From the NCBI GenBank assembly GCA_017853885.1, contig JAFMIR010000010.1, positions 55,843-119,842 on the forward strand: a stretch of 64,000 bases of DNA, in the 5' to 3' direction. The position numbers and the translations under genes were made by a program. Below the pieces are notes generated by a model. That model had not been told where the DNA came from. It did no database searches and saw only the letters and a program-made list of their open reading frames with translations. The stretch comes from Prosthecobacter sp. Its GTDB lineage: Bacteria; Verrucomicrobiota; Verrucomicrobiia; Verrucomicrobiales; Verrucomicrobiaceae. Each line of letters opens with the position of its first letter. Position 1 is the first letter of the stretch. Positions 46,850 to 55,133 of the stretch are shown in pieces.

Positions 46850-46871
46850 GGCATATGATCGATCATATACC
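46850..46871. promoter_or_regulatory. 22-bp near-perfect palindrome, likely operator
   Basis: GGCATATGATC (46850-46860) is followed directly by GATCATATACC, an inverted copy with one mismatched pair. The even-length palindrome is centred on CG, as in LacI-family operators. It lies in the 126-bp region between the divergent ATP-grasp gene (39 bases from its start) and eda (67 bases from its start). No regulator gene lies beside it. Confidence 0.6.
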
Positions 46872-46937
46872 ATTCGCCAAGGCTCGCTTTTAAACTCCTT
46901 AGTTGCATTCGCTCAGCTCCTGTCCTGCTTAGACTAA

Positions 46938-47597
46938 ATGACCAGTGCCTTTCCAGATCCGCTCCGTGACAAAATCCATCGCGCCGGCGTCATTGCCGTT
47001 CTCATGATCAGCCGTGCTGAAGACGCCGTGCCGCTCGCGCAGGCACTGCTTAAAGGTGGTGTGAGCAGTATTGAGCTGACCCTGCGCACAGAGGCAGCTC
47101 TCGACTGTGTCCGCCGCATTCGTGCTGAGGTACCGGACATGACCGTGGGCGTCGGTACGATCCTCACGCCGGGTCAGGCTAACGATGCAAAAGAGGCTGG
47201 CGCGAGCTTTGGCGTGTCTCCTGGCATGAACCCGCGGGTTGTTGCGGAGGCTCGGCGCATTGGGCTGCCGTTTGCACCCGGCATTTGTACGCCCACCGAT
47301 ATCGAGTTGGCTTTAGAAGCGGACTGCCGCCTGCTGAAATTTTTCCCGTGTGAGCCATGCGGTGGTCTGCCATACTTGAAAACCATCGCCGCGCCCTTCA
47401 TGCATCTGAATGTGCAATTCATCCCCCTTGGTGGTGTGAATGCCGCCAACGCTGCCACCTATTTGCAGGACAGCTCTGTTCTAGCGCTTGGCGGCTCATG
47501 GCTTGCTCCGAAGGAACTTGTGGCTCAAGGTAATTGGATGGCCATCACGGATTTGGCATCGGAAATCACCGGCATTGTTCAGCAAGTCCGCCCATGA
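46938..47597 (+). CDS. eda: 2-dehydro-3-deoxy-phosphogluconate aldolase (KDPG/KHG aldolase)
   Basis: A 219-residue class-I aldolase that splits KDPG to pyruvate and glyceraldehyde-3-phosphate in the Entner-Doudoroff route. Motifs: GVSSIELTLRTEAAL (catalytic Glu), VGVGTILTPGQANDAKEAGA, FAPGICTPTDIELAL, LKFFPCEPCGG (Schiff-base lysine in LLKFFP) and IPLGGVNAANAATYL. Its stop overlaps the next start as ATGA, so it is translationally coupled to kdgK. Probably controlled by the palindrome upstream. Confidence 0.94.
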   Translation: MTSAFPDPLRDKIHRAGVIAVLMISRAEDAVPLAQALLKGGVSSIELTLRTEAALDCVRRIRAEVPDMTVGVGTILTPGQANDAKEAGASFGVSPGMNPRVVAEARRIGLPFAPGICTPTDIELALEADCRLLKFFPCEPCGGLPYLKTIAAPFMHLNVQFIPLGGVNAANAATYLQDSSVLALGGSWLAPKELVAQGNWMAITDLASEITGIVQQVRP

Positions 47598-48625
47598 GCC
47601 GCGTTGTTACAATAGGTGAAATCATGTTGCGGCTCGCCACACCAGGTTGGGCCCGCTTTCAGCAGGCAATGCCCGGGGCGATGCAGACAACGTTTGCAGG
47701 GGCGGAAGCGTCCATCGCCGCCTCGTTAGCTTATCTGGGCATCGACACGGCTTTTGTAACAGCCTTGCCGGAAAATGCGATCACCGATGCTTGTGTCGCC
47801 AATTTGCGAAGTATGGGGGTCAATACCCAACACATCCTGCGCAGGTCCGAGGGACGGCTTGGCATCTACTTTCTTGAACATGGCGCGAACCAGCGTGGCG
47901 GTCATGTGATTTACGATCGCGAAGTGTCTTCGATGGCTCTCACGCCGGCCTCCGCGTATGATTGGCAGGCAGTTTTTAAAGATTGTTTATGGTTGGTGAT
48001 TTCAGGTGTCACACCAGCGATCTCGCGCAACGCCAGCGAAGTGGCTTTGGTGGCTGTGCAAGAGGCGCGCAAGCGCGGTATCCAAGTTGTTTGCGACATG
48101 AATTACCGTACGAAGCTCTGGCGATGGAGTCCACCGCTTAGCCCTCGCGAGCTTGCCACGCGCACCATGCGCGAAATCCTGAGGCATGTCACGGTCTTCG
48201 TCGGTGGCATCAGCGATGCCACAGCCATGGTCAGCGTGGATTTCACGGGGGATTTGAAAACACTTGGGCAGCGGATCATCAGCGAATTTCCTAGCTTGAC
48301 GCACGCTGCTTTCACCTTGCGTGATGGCACTACCTCCGTCGCACAGTGCTTTAGCGGTAGCCTCTATGAGGCGGCCACAGACACGCTGCACACAGCTCCA
48401 GTTTATACAATAGCCCAGATGGTCGATCGTCTGGGCGCTGGCGATGCTTTTACGGCGGGTTTGGTATTTTCATGGCTCCAATCCTTCCAACCTGCAGCGG
48501 CTATTACCTTTGCCACAGCTGCTGGCTGTCTAGCGCACTCCATTGAGGGGGATTACAACTACAGCAGCCGGTCCGAAATCGAGGCATTGATGAATGGAGA
48601 CGCAGTTGGGCGCGTGAGTCGCTAA
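47594..48625 (+). CDS. kdgK: 2-dehydro-3-deoxygluconokinase (PfkB family)
   Basis: A 343-residue sugar kinase starting at ATG 47594, which overlaps the eda stop by four bases. PfkB features: VTIGEIMLRLATPG at the N-terminus, FAGAEASIAASLAYLG, and the C-terminal signature DRLGAGDAFTAGLVF with its catalytic Asp. The eda pairing points to KDG as substrate: kinase then aldolase convert 2-keto-3-deoxygluconate to pyruvate and glyceraldehyde-3-phosphate, as in pectin, alginate or uronate catabolism. No uronate isomerase or lyase is in the window. Fructokinase specificity cannot be excluded from sequence alone. Confidence 0.88.
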   Translation: MSRVVTIGEIMLRLATPGWARFQQAMPGAMQTTFAGAEASIAASLAYLGIDTAFVTALPENAITDACVANLRSMGVNTQHILRRSEGRLGIYFLEHGANQRGGHVIYDREVSSMALTPASAYDWQAVFKDCLWLVISGVTPAISRNASEVALVAVQEARKRGIQVVCDMNYRTKLWRWSPPLSPRELATRTMREILRHVTVFVGGISDATAMVSVDFTGDLKTLGQRIISEFPSLTHAAFTLRDGTTSVAQCFSGSLYEAATDTLHTAPVYTIAQMVDRLGAGDAFTAGLVFSWLQSFQPAAAITFATAAGCLAHSIEGDYNYSSRSEIEALMNGDAVGRVSR

Positions 48626-48741
48626 GCTGTTTATTCTAAAGATTCATGTATGGTGCAGTTTTCATTCGGATCATTAGGCTTTTCGGCATGCTCGTGTGTG
48701 GCAAACAATTCTGAGCAAATCTCATCTCGTCGGGATTTGTT

Positions 48742-49353
48742 TCATGGGTGTAGCTCGCCAATCCTGCGCATGACTTCATTGGCAAGCGACTGATAGAGCT
48801 CGCGACCGGTTTCTTGGGTTTGATCCAATTCAGGCTGCCATAGCTCTCCAACGACCAGTGTGATCTTGGCAGGTTTGATGAACCAACTGCCGCGCGGGAA
48901 GCAGTCGTAGCTGCCAAAGATGCGGACGGGTAGAACTGGAGTCTGCGATTTGGCGATGAAGAGTCCCACACCGGCCTCGGCAGACTGCAGCGCACCATTT
49001 GAGCTGCGGGTGCCTTCGGGAAAGATCAGCACTTTCTTGCCATCACGGAGTAGCCGTAGGGTCTGTTTCAAAGACGTGGCATCCGGCTTGTCACGATCAA
49101 TTGGGATGGCCTGCCAGCGGCGCAGCACCCAACCGGCGACCGGGTGGTCAAAAAGTGTTTTTCGCGCAAAGTAGTGGATTGCCTCATGGAAGGCCTGGCC
49201 GACAAAAGGTGGGTCTAGAAAGCTGACATGGTTGCAAGCAACGAGCGCGGCTCCGGGTACGTTCAAGCGCTCCGCGCCGATGACGCGAAAGTCGGTGAAA
49301 CCATGCGCCACCTCGCGGAAAAAGCATCGGCCAAGCCTGTAGACCAAGTCCAT
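48742..49353 (-). CDS. plsC: 1-acyl-sn-glycerol-3-phosphate acyltransferase (PlsC-like)
   Basis: A 203-residue acyltransferase with the HX4D active site NHVSFLDPP and the substrate loop FPEGTRSSNG, plus the IPIDRDKP and PVRIFGSYD segments. It would acylate lysophosphatidic acid to phosphatidic acid at the inner membrane. ATG at 49353. It converges on kdgK with a 116-bp gap holding no gene, and it is divergent from the DHFR gene with 214 bp between. Confidence 0.9.
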   Translation of the reverse strand: MDLVYRLGRCFFREVAHGFTDFRVIGAERLNVPGAALVACNHVSFLDPPFVGQAFHEAIHYFARKTLFDHPVAGWVLRRWQAIPIDRDKPDATSLKQTLRLLRDGKKVLIFPEGTRSSNGALQSAEAGVGLFIAKSQTPVLPVRIFGSYDCFPRGSWFIKPAKITLVVGELWQPELDQTQETGRELYQSLANEVMRRIGELHP

Positions 49354-49567
49354 TCGTGAGAAAGAAATTGAGGTTAACGAGCACTGCTAAAAAAACAACC
49401 CATCATGCAGCATTTTGGCTCATCAGGCGAGGATCTCTGCAGCTCATTCCCATTTTTAAAACACGATAAGCTCAATCGATGGAGTGTCATCCACGATTGT
49501 TCCGATGGCACGAGGATTAATCGGCCAGTTTGTTTGCCATTCCGCTCCGCCACGCTAAGTGACTTTT

Positions 49568-50050
49568 ATGAAGCTCATCGCCATCGTCGCCATGTCTGCG
49601 AATCGTGTTATTGGACGCGACGGAAAGTTGCCTTGGCACTACCCGGAGGATTTGAAATTTTTCAAGAAAACTACGCTTGGCCACCCAGTGCTGATGGGAC
49701 GGGCCACCTTTGATTCCATTTTATCAGCTATCGGCAAACCGCTACCAGGCCGACAAAACATCGTTCTCAGCCGCACTTTGGAACCGCGTGAGGGGGTGAC
49801 CATTCTTCGTGAGCTCAGTGAGCTGCGAGAAACTTGTGAATCGGATGCGACAGTCTTTGTGATCGGCGGGGCACAGATTTTCGCTGAGCTGTTGCCACGT
49901 TGCGATGGTTTTTACCTCACCCACATTGCAAAAGAGTTTGAGGGGGATGTGTTCCTGCCACCCTTTGAGCATCTGTTTCGGCTGAAAGAAGTCATTGATA
50001 CGTCGGGGGATCTGGAGTTTCGTTATTATGAAGCTCTTTCGGCTGTATGA
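49568..50050 (+). CDS. folA: dihydrofolate reductase
   Basis: A 160-residue DHFR that regenerates tetrahydrofolate. Key motifs: IAIVAMSANRVIGRDGKLPWHYPEDLKFF (with the proton-donor Glu/Asp position filled by Glu in PEDL), PVLMGRATFDS, PGRQNIVLSR and VFVIGGAQIFAELLP. ATG at 49568 is preferred over the GTG at 49559 because MKLIAIVAM is the normal family start. Its stop overlaps an ATG in the next frame, but the downstream hydrolase probably starts later at 50083. Confidence 0.94.
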   Translation: MKLIAIVAMSANRVIGRDGKLPWHYPEDLKFFKKTTLGHPVLMGRATFDSILSAIGKPLPGRQNIVLSRTLEPREGVTILRELSELRETCESDATVFVIGGAQIFAELLPRCDGFYLTHIAKEFEGDVFLPPFEHLFRLKEVIDTSGDLEFRYYEALSAV

Positions 50051-50082
50051 CGGCGCACTCGTTGGCCGTTGATAAGGTCTAC

Positions 50083-51264
50083 ATGCTCCGATTAATATTC
50101 TGTCCCATCGTTTTCTTCTTCTTCGTCTGTCGGGTTCTGGCGCTGGATTCCGCCAAGCTGTCTGTCATTCGTCCTGCCATGGAAGACGCTGTAAAGGCAA
50201 AGCAGGCTGCGGGCATTGTGACGCTCGTGATGGAGAAGGGTCAGCTTGTCCATCATGAAGCGGTTGGCATGGCCGATATTACCCAAGGACGTGCCATGGA
50301 CAAAGACGCGCTCTTCTGGATTGCCTCCATGACGAAATCGGTGAATGGCGCGGCCATCCTATGCCTCGTGGACGATGGCAGGCTCTCACTCGACGAACCC
50401 GCCTCGAAGTGGCTGCCGGATCTTGCCAAAGTCACCGTAGCCGGTGGTGCGAAGCCGGAGAAGCCCATCACGCTTCGCATGCTGCTCTCCCACACCGCGG
50501 GTATCGCTTTTCCGCCGCGCAAGCCGACCGATGGCGCCATCTCGCTCAAGTCCTACGTCGCCTCGTTGATTAAGACGCCTCTCGCCTTCCAACCAGGCAG
50601 TGCCTATGAGTATGGTTTCGGCCCCACCGTGGCCGGCCGTATCCTCGAAATTGTCAGCGGTATGAAGTATGAGGACTTCCTCCGCACTCGGCTGTTTGAC
50701 CCGCTAGGCATGAAAGACACCACTTTTCACCCGGATGAGATGCGTCGCGCCCGCATTGCACGGACCTACAAGATGGACGAGGACACGCACGAGCTCGTGC
50801 CGGGCTACAATCCCTTCGTCACAAGTGATGCGAGCGTGCAGCACATGCCGGAGCCCGCGGGCGGCCTATTCTCCACTGCAGCCGACATGGGACGCTTTTA
50901 TACGATGGTCGCCAATGCCGGCGAGTTCGAAGGCAAACGCATCCTGAGCCCAAAGGCTGTCCAAGAGATGCTCACGCCCGTCACCGCTGGTGGCAAGCAA
51001 CTGAACTATTCCTGCGGCTGGATGCACAATACCGAGACGCAGCGCGTTTGCGCCATGATGCCTGTGGGCAGTCATGGCCACGGCGGTGCCTTTGCCACAA
51101 ATGGCTGGATTGATCCGACCAGCGGTCTTGTGACTGTCTTCATGGTGCAAAACGTTCTTGTGCCCGACAGCCATAAGCCGCGTGATGCGTTCCAAAGACT
51201 CGTGATGAAAGCCGCAGGGATCAAGGTTGAGGGACTAATGGCCTCGAAGAAGGGTAAGAAATGA
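50083..51264 (+). CDS. beta-lactamase-family serine hydrolase, secreted
   Basis: A 393-residue class-C/EstB-type serine hydrolase. Signal peptide: RLIFCPIVFFFFVCRVLA. The nucleophile motif is ASMTKSVNG (SxxK). A YEY tripeptide (AYEYGFGP) stands at the Tyr-x-Asn position, so it is Y-x-Y here, and SHGHGGAFATNGW stands at the KTG-equivalent position. Such proteins are esterases or peptidases more often than beta-lactamases. AAGG 7 bp before ATG 50083 decides the start. The ATG at 50047 overlaps the DHFR stop. It converges on the MBL gene with a 6-bp gap. Confidence 0.9.
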   Translation: MLRLIFCPIVFFFFVCRVLALDSAKLSVIRPAMEDAVKAKQAAGIVTLVMEKGQLVHHEAVGMADITQGRAMDKDALFWIASMTKSVNGAAILCLVDDGRLSLDEPASKWLPDLAKVTVAGGAKPEKPITLRMLLSHTAGIAFPPRKPTDGAISLKSYVASLIKTPLAFQPGSAYEYGFGPTVAGRILEIVSGMKYEDFLRTRLFDPLGMKDTTFHPDEMRRARIARTYKMDEDTHELVPGYNPFVTSDASVQHMPEPAGGLFSTAADMGRFYTMVANAGEFEGKRILSPKAVQEMLTPVTAGGKQLNYSCGWMHNTETQRVCAMMPVGSHGHGGAFATNGWIDPTSGLVTVFMVQNVLVPDSHKPRDAFQRLVMKAAGIKVEGLMASKKGKK

Positions 51265-51270
51265 AATTTC

Positions 51271-52119
51271 TTACAGCAGTTCCATTTGTGACTCCGCTGA
51301 TCCCACGAGTTGAAATACGGCGCGTGGCCTGCTTCGGGCGACTTCGATCGTGGGCGTGGTTTTGCGACGTTCAGCGCACACGACACGAGCTTCCTTGGCT
51401 CCGGCCGCATCGAGGGCGCTGCGGATACGTTTGGAGGCTAGAACAGGATCATTACAGTCATCGCTCAAATGACCCAATACCACATGGCTGAGGTCAGGAT
51501 GGGCGATGTCTCCGACCAGTTCAGCAGCTTGATCGTTGGAAAGATGGCCGTGACGCGAGGAGATACGCTGCTTGGTGGCCCAAGGGCGTTTGGTGTCGGC
51601 TTCGAGGAGCTGCGTGTCATAGTTGGCTTCAACGAAGAGGGTGTGTGAGCCGCGAAGACGATCTTTGATCAAATTTGTGACAAAGCCCACGTCGCTCAAA
51701 ATGCCCAGTCGAGCGTTTTCCGTGGCTAGAACGTAGCCCACTGGATCCACCGCATCATGAGGTACGGGAAAGCTCTCAATGCGCAAATCACGATACTCGA
51801 AACTACTCCCCGTCTGCATAAGTCGCCAGGCGGGTGTTGTGCGGAAGCTCAGGGTTCCCACAAGATGCTCCTGAGTGAGGGCCGTGCAAAACAGGGGCAG
51901 CACCCTTCCACGGCTCAGGACTTCGAGGCCGCCTGTGTGGTCCTGATGCTCATGGGTCAGCAGAATGCCATCCAAGTCGTCCAGAGTGAGCCCGATGTTC
52001 TCCAATCTCAGCACGATTTGCTTGGCGCTCAAACCTGCGTCCACCAGCAGCGTGGTGCTGCCGGTGGTGACCACAGCACAGTTTCCTGAGCTGCCGCTGC
52101 CCAAAACGGTGAGATGCAT
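51271..52119 (-). CDS. MBL-fold metallo-hydrolase (YycJ/WalJ-like)
   Basis: A 282-residue metallo-beta-lactamase-fold protein. It opens with VLGSGSSGNCAVV, typical of the YycJ/WalJ family. The metal site is LTHEHQDHTGGL, with further ligands in PVPHDAVDPVGY, SDVG, EANYD and HLSNDQAAELV. YycJ is a 5'-3' double-strand DNA exonuclease with a role in mismatch repair in Bacillus. The assignment to that branch rests on the N-terminus and spacing. Not operonic with any obvious partner. ATG at 52119. Confidence 0.88.
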   Translation of the reverse strand: MHLTVLGSGSSGNCAVVTTGSTTLLVDAGLSAKQIVLRLENIGLTLDDLDGILLTHEHQDHTGGLEVLSRGRVLPLFCTALTQEHLVGTLSFRTTPAWRLMQTGSSFEYRDLRIESFPVPHDAVDPVGYVLATENARLGILSDVGFVTNLIKDRLRGSHTLFVEANYDTQLLEADTKRPWATKQRISSRHGHLSNDQAAELVGDIAHPDLSHVVLGHLSDDCNDPVLASKRIRSALDAAGAKEARVVCAERRKTTPTIEVARSRPRAVFQLVGSAESQMELL

Positions 52120-52159
52120 GCTGTCGCATTAGACAGCCAGAAGCGAGGTGCAAATGACT

Positions 52160-54691
52160 TCAAAAGTGACGAAGCATCTCCAAGCCCTCGCGATTGCGCG
52201 GAGCCAGTGAAAGCGAATCGAGCAGGTGGCGTCGTGCCTTTGCTGCATTGGTGGGTTTCCAAAGCTGCGCGAGCCTGAAATGTGTCTGGGCTGCGGAGCT
52301 TTGGTCGAGCACAAGCACACGTTCCCAGGCATGGATGGATTCGGTGGGCTGGTTCAGAGCAGCGTGCGCCTCAGCGAGGGCTTTCTGAGCAGTTAGGAGA
52401 AACGGATTCAAAGCCGTGACACGTCGTGCATGGGTTAACACCTCACTCCAGCGTTTTTTTGGCCAATCGAGTTCGATGAGGCGGAGAAACGTGCTTTGAG
52501 CGCCTGATGCGTTTGCTGCGATCCGGCGCAACATGACGATTTCATCTTCCTCCCGCTTCATTTGGCGAAGAGCTTGGACTTGTAGCGAATAGCCACTGGT
52601 ACCGCTAAAATCCTCTGGCACGAGTTCGACGAGCTTTTGGCCAGTTTGCAGCAGTTCAGGCCAGTTTTTGTTCTTAATGGCATCTTCGGCATGCCGCTGG
52701 AGAGCCCAGAGGCTGGTGGGATGTTTTTTTAAAAACTCCGAGAAACTGCTTTCATCGAACGGATTGAGATCTTCAGGCTTTGGCTTGTTCCAATCGGCTT
52801 TAGCACCAAAAGCTTTCGCTTTGTTGGTCATGAACGAGCTAAAGCGTTTTTCGATTTCGTCCACATTTTCGCAGTTGGCAGTGATTGCATCGTTCACGCG
52901 TTTTCCGGCGGCGAGATCCCTTAGAATGCCTTGAAACTTGTGCTTGCCGTAGGTGTCGAGCAAATATTCGACCGCTTGGCTGCTCTCGTAGTAGGCGAAT
53001 AGGATTTCTTCCTGTGATTTCGCCTTCATGAAGGCACCGCTAAGCTGAGAGAACGGCGTCAGCTTTTCCTCGTTGAGCGTCATCTCGCGAAAAGTGGCGT
53101 CCATCGGCATGCCCCAAGCTGAATCACGTTGGCGCTCTTCATAGACGCTGATGCCTTCGCTCAGCCAGCGTGGCATGCGGTTTTGGGTGACGCTCAAGGT
53201 GATGACATGGCAAAACTCATGCCACAGCGTGCTTTCCCAATTGTTGCGACCGTTCGCGAGACTGCCGGGGCTATTCATCGTGACGACCGTGCCGAAACAT
53301 ACTCCTAGCATTCCTTGCCCGCCGAGTGCTCCAAAGGTTCGGATGGCAAAGTCGGACTGCTCGCCGAAGAACTCGACAAGCACCGGGCGCTTCAAGTCGA
53401 TCCCGTATTTCGGTGCGAGCAACGCCTTCGCCTCCCGCAGCAATTGTAGCGCACGCTCTCCATAGATGGGCCAATCGCGCTTCGGCATCTTCAGGATGAA
53501 ATCGGGGAAGGACTTCGTCACATAGCCATCCATCTCCTTTTCGAGCAGGCCTAGGTTATGCGCTTGGATGTTGTAGCCGTCATCCTCACGAATGGCTCCG
53601 GCGAGCTTCCACGCTTCCTCTTCTTCGCCGAGACGCAGCAGATCATGGCAGAGCTGCACCTTGGCCGGCAGATACTGCGCGTCGAATTCAAGTGCCTTGC
53701 GCTGATGCAGCGCGCTTTCGGCAAAACGATAGGCTCGCGAGAGGCAACGTCCGATCAGATGATCGACCGCGGGGTTCTTCGCCCAACGCTTCAAAGCCTG
53801 GTCACGGGCTTCCGCAACCTTCTTGGCATCCGCATGGAACAACTGCGCCACTACAGCACGCAGCGCCCAGGCTTCGGGAAGTTGTTCATCCCTGTCGAGC
53901 ACGGTTTGGATGGCTTTTTCGGCCTCGACGAACTTCTCGCCGCCGATCAAGAGCTCCGCCCGCAGCAGGTGCGCGGCCTTGTGATGCGGATTCAGCTCTA
54001 AAACCTTCACGAGGTTCTCGATCGCCTTTTCGCGATCACTCGTGCTGAAAGCCTTCGCGAGGCCGAAACGCAGGTTCGCCGTCTCGCCATGCGCTTTCAG
54101 TCCGGCCCGAAACACATCCGCCGCCCGCTTGGCATCATCTTTTTCAAACGCCAGATGCCCCTCCGCCAGATACGCGTCCTCCAGCTTCGCGTCCTTCGTC
54201 TGCGCTGCCTTGAAATACTGCGCGATGACCTTCTGCGCATCCGCGCCGAGCAGCAGCGCTGCCTTTCCTAGGGAGACCCAATCAAGTGCCGTTCGATCTT
54301 TGGGTGCCTTTGCCTTCGCCGCGGCATTGAGACGCGTGAGCGAATCCTTCTTCACCTCATCGAGCCCCTGCTGCGACGCGAGATCGTGCCGCAGCATGAG
54401 CAGTTCGAGATTGTCCGGGTAGGTCTTTAAAGCCTCCGCCGCCTCCGCCAGCGCCGCCTCCATCTGCCCCAGCTCTGCCAGCGCCTTGAAGCGCATGATC
54501 CGCCACTCCGCCGCCTTTAGGCCCCGCTCCGCCGCCGCCGCGCCAATCCTTGCCACCAGCTCATAATCCCCCTTCGCTAGCAAAGCTGCCACGGGACCGA
54601 GGTTTCGCTCCTCGAACATCTTTTCGACATCAAGCTGCTGCGCAAAGCAGGTCGATGCGAGACAAAGAATTGCGAAGAGAAAGAGGCGCAT
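52160..54691 (-). CDS. secreted TPR protein with gluzincin (peptidase MA-like) domain
   Basis: An 843-residue secreted protein (signal peptide RLFLFAILCLASTCFA; start ATG 54691). TPR-like helical repeats fill about 20-390. A zinc peptidase domain follows with TLWHEFCHVITL (HExxH) and the downstream glutamate helix WLSEGISVYEE, as in gluzincins of the MA family. More TPRs fill the C-terminus (ALAEAHAALNQPTESIHAWERVLVLD). The catalytic residues are intact, so it may cleave proteins in the periplasm. Earlier in-frame starts (54778) would overlap the DUF2237 gene. The substrate is unknown. Confidence 0.85.
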   Translation of the reverse strand: MRLFLFAILCLASTCFAQQLDVEKMFEERNLGPVAALLAKGDYELVARIGAAAAERGLKAAEWRIMRFKALAELGQMEAALAEAAEALKTYPDNLELLMLRHDLASQQGLDEVKKDSLTRLNAAAKAKAPKDRTALDWVSLGKAALLLGADAQKVIAQYFKAAQTKDAKLEDAYLAEGHLAFEKDDAKRAADVFRAGLKAHGETANLRFGLAKAFSTSDREKAIENLVKVLELNPHHKAAHLLRAELLIGGEKFVEAEKAIQTVLDRDEQLPEAWALRAVVAQLFHADAKKVAEARDQALKRWAKNPAVDHLIGRCLSRAYRFAESALHQRKALEFDAQYLPAKVQLCHDLLRLGEEEEAWKLAGAIREDDGYNIQAHNLGLLEKEMDGYVTKSFPDFILKMPKRDWPIYGERALQLLREAKALLAPKYGIDLKRPVLVEFFGEQSDFAIRTFGALGGQGMLGVCFGTVVTMNSPGSLANGRNNWESTLWHEFCHVITLSVTQNRMPRWLSEGISVYEERQRDSAWGMPMDATFREMTLNEEKLTPFSQLSGAFMKAKSQEEILFAYYESSQAVEYLLDTYGKHKFQGILRDLAAGKRVNDAITANCENVDEIEKRFSSFMTNKAKAFGAKADWNKPKPEDLNPFDESSFSEFLKKHPTSLWALQRHAEDAIKNKNWPELLQTGQKLVELVPEDFSGTSGYSLQVQALRQMKREEDEIVMLRRIAANASGAQSTFLRLIELDWPKKRWSEVLTHARRVTALNPFLLTAQKALAEAHAALNQPTESIHAWERVLVLDQSSAAQTHFRLAQLWKPTNAAKARRHLLDSLSLAPRNREGLEMLRHF

Positions 54692-54740
54692 AGGTGGCAT
54701 CAAGAACGCCGGGCGCAGCGGCTTCTTCCGAGCACTGATC

Positions 54741-55097
54741 TTATGCCGCATGTGCCTGCAAATCGTCCAACGAAACAAATTCGAGCGCGTGAAGGTGCGT
54801 GGCCTCCATCACAACAAGAGGTGCCTTGCCAGCGTGCAGGGCCTCGGCCCAGCGACTCACGCAGAGGCACCATTTGTCGCCAGGCTTCAGGCCCGGGAAA
54901 TCAAACTCAGGCATTGGTGTGCTGAGATCGTTGCCGCGAGAACGGGTGAACTCCAGAAACTCCTCCGTCATCACGGCGCACACCGTGTGCAGACCTTTGT
55001 CATCGGGACCCGTGCGGCAGTAGCCATCGCGGTAAAAGCCGGTCTTGGGATCATTGCAGCAGCATTGCAGGGGAGTTCCGAGTACGTTGGAGGGCAT
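54741..55097 (-). CDS. DUF2237 family protein
   Basis: A 118-residue member of the DUF2237 family. Conserved stretches: NVLGTPLQCCC, DPKTGFYRDGYCRTGPDDKGLHTVCAVMT, EFLEFTRSRGNDLSTP and FPGLKPGDKWCLCVSRW. The six conserved cysteines suggest metal or disulfide chemistry, but no function is established. There is no signal peptide. ATG at 55097. It follows the amidohydrolase gene by 36 bp on the same strand. Confidence 0.93.
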   Translation of the reverse strand: MPSNVLGTPLQCCCNDPKTGFYRDGYCRTGPDDKGLHTVCAVMTEEFLEFTRSRGNDLSTPMPEFDFPGLKPGDKWCLCVSRWAEALHAGKAPLVVMEATHLHALEFVSLDDLQAHAA

Positions 55098-55133
55098 GAG
55101 GGAAGAATGGTGGATGGAAAAAAAGGGCGGAGA

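Noticed and set aside
50047..50082. Longer start for the serine hydrolase coupled to the DHFR stop
   Set aside because: ATG 50083 has an AAGG site at good spacing and places the signal peptide at the N-terminus.
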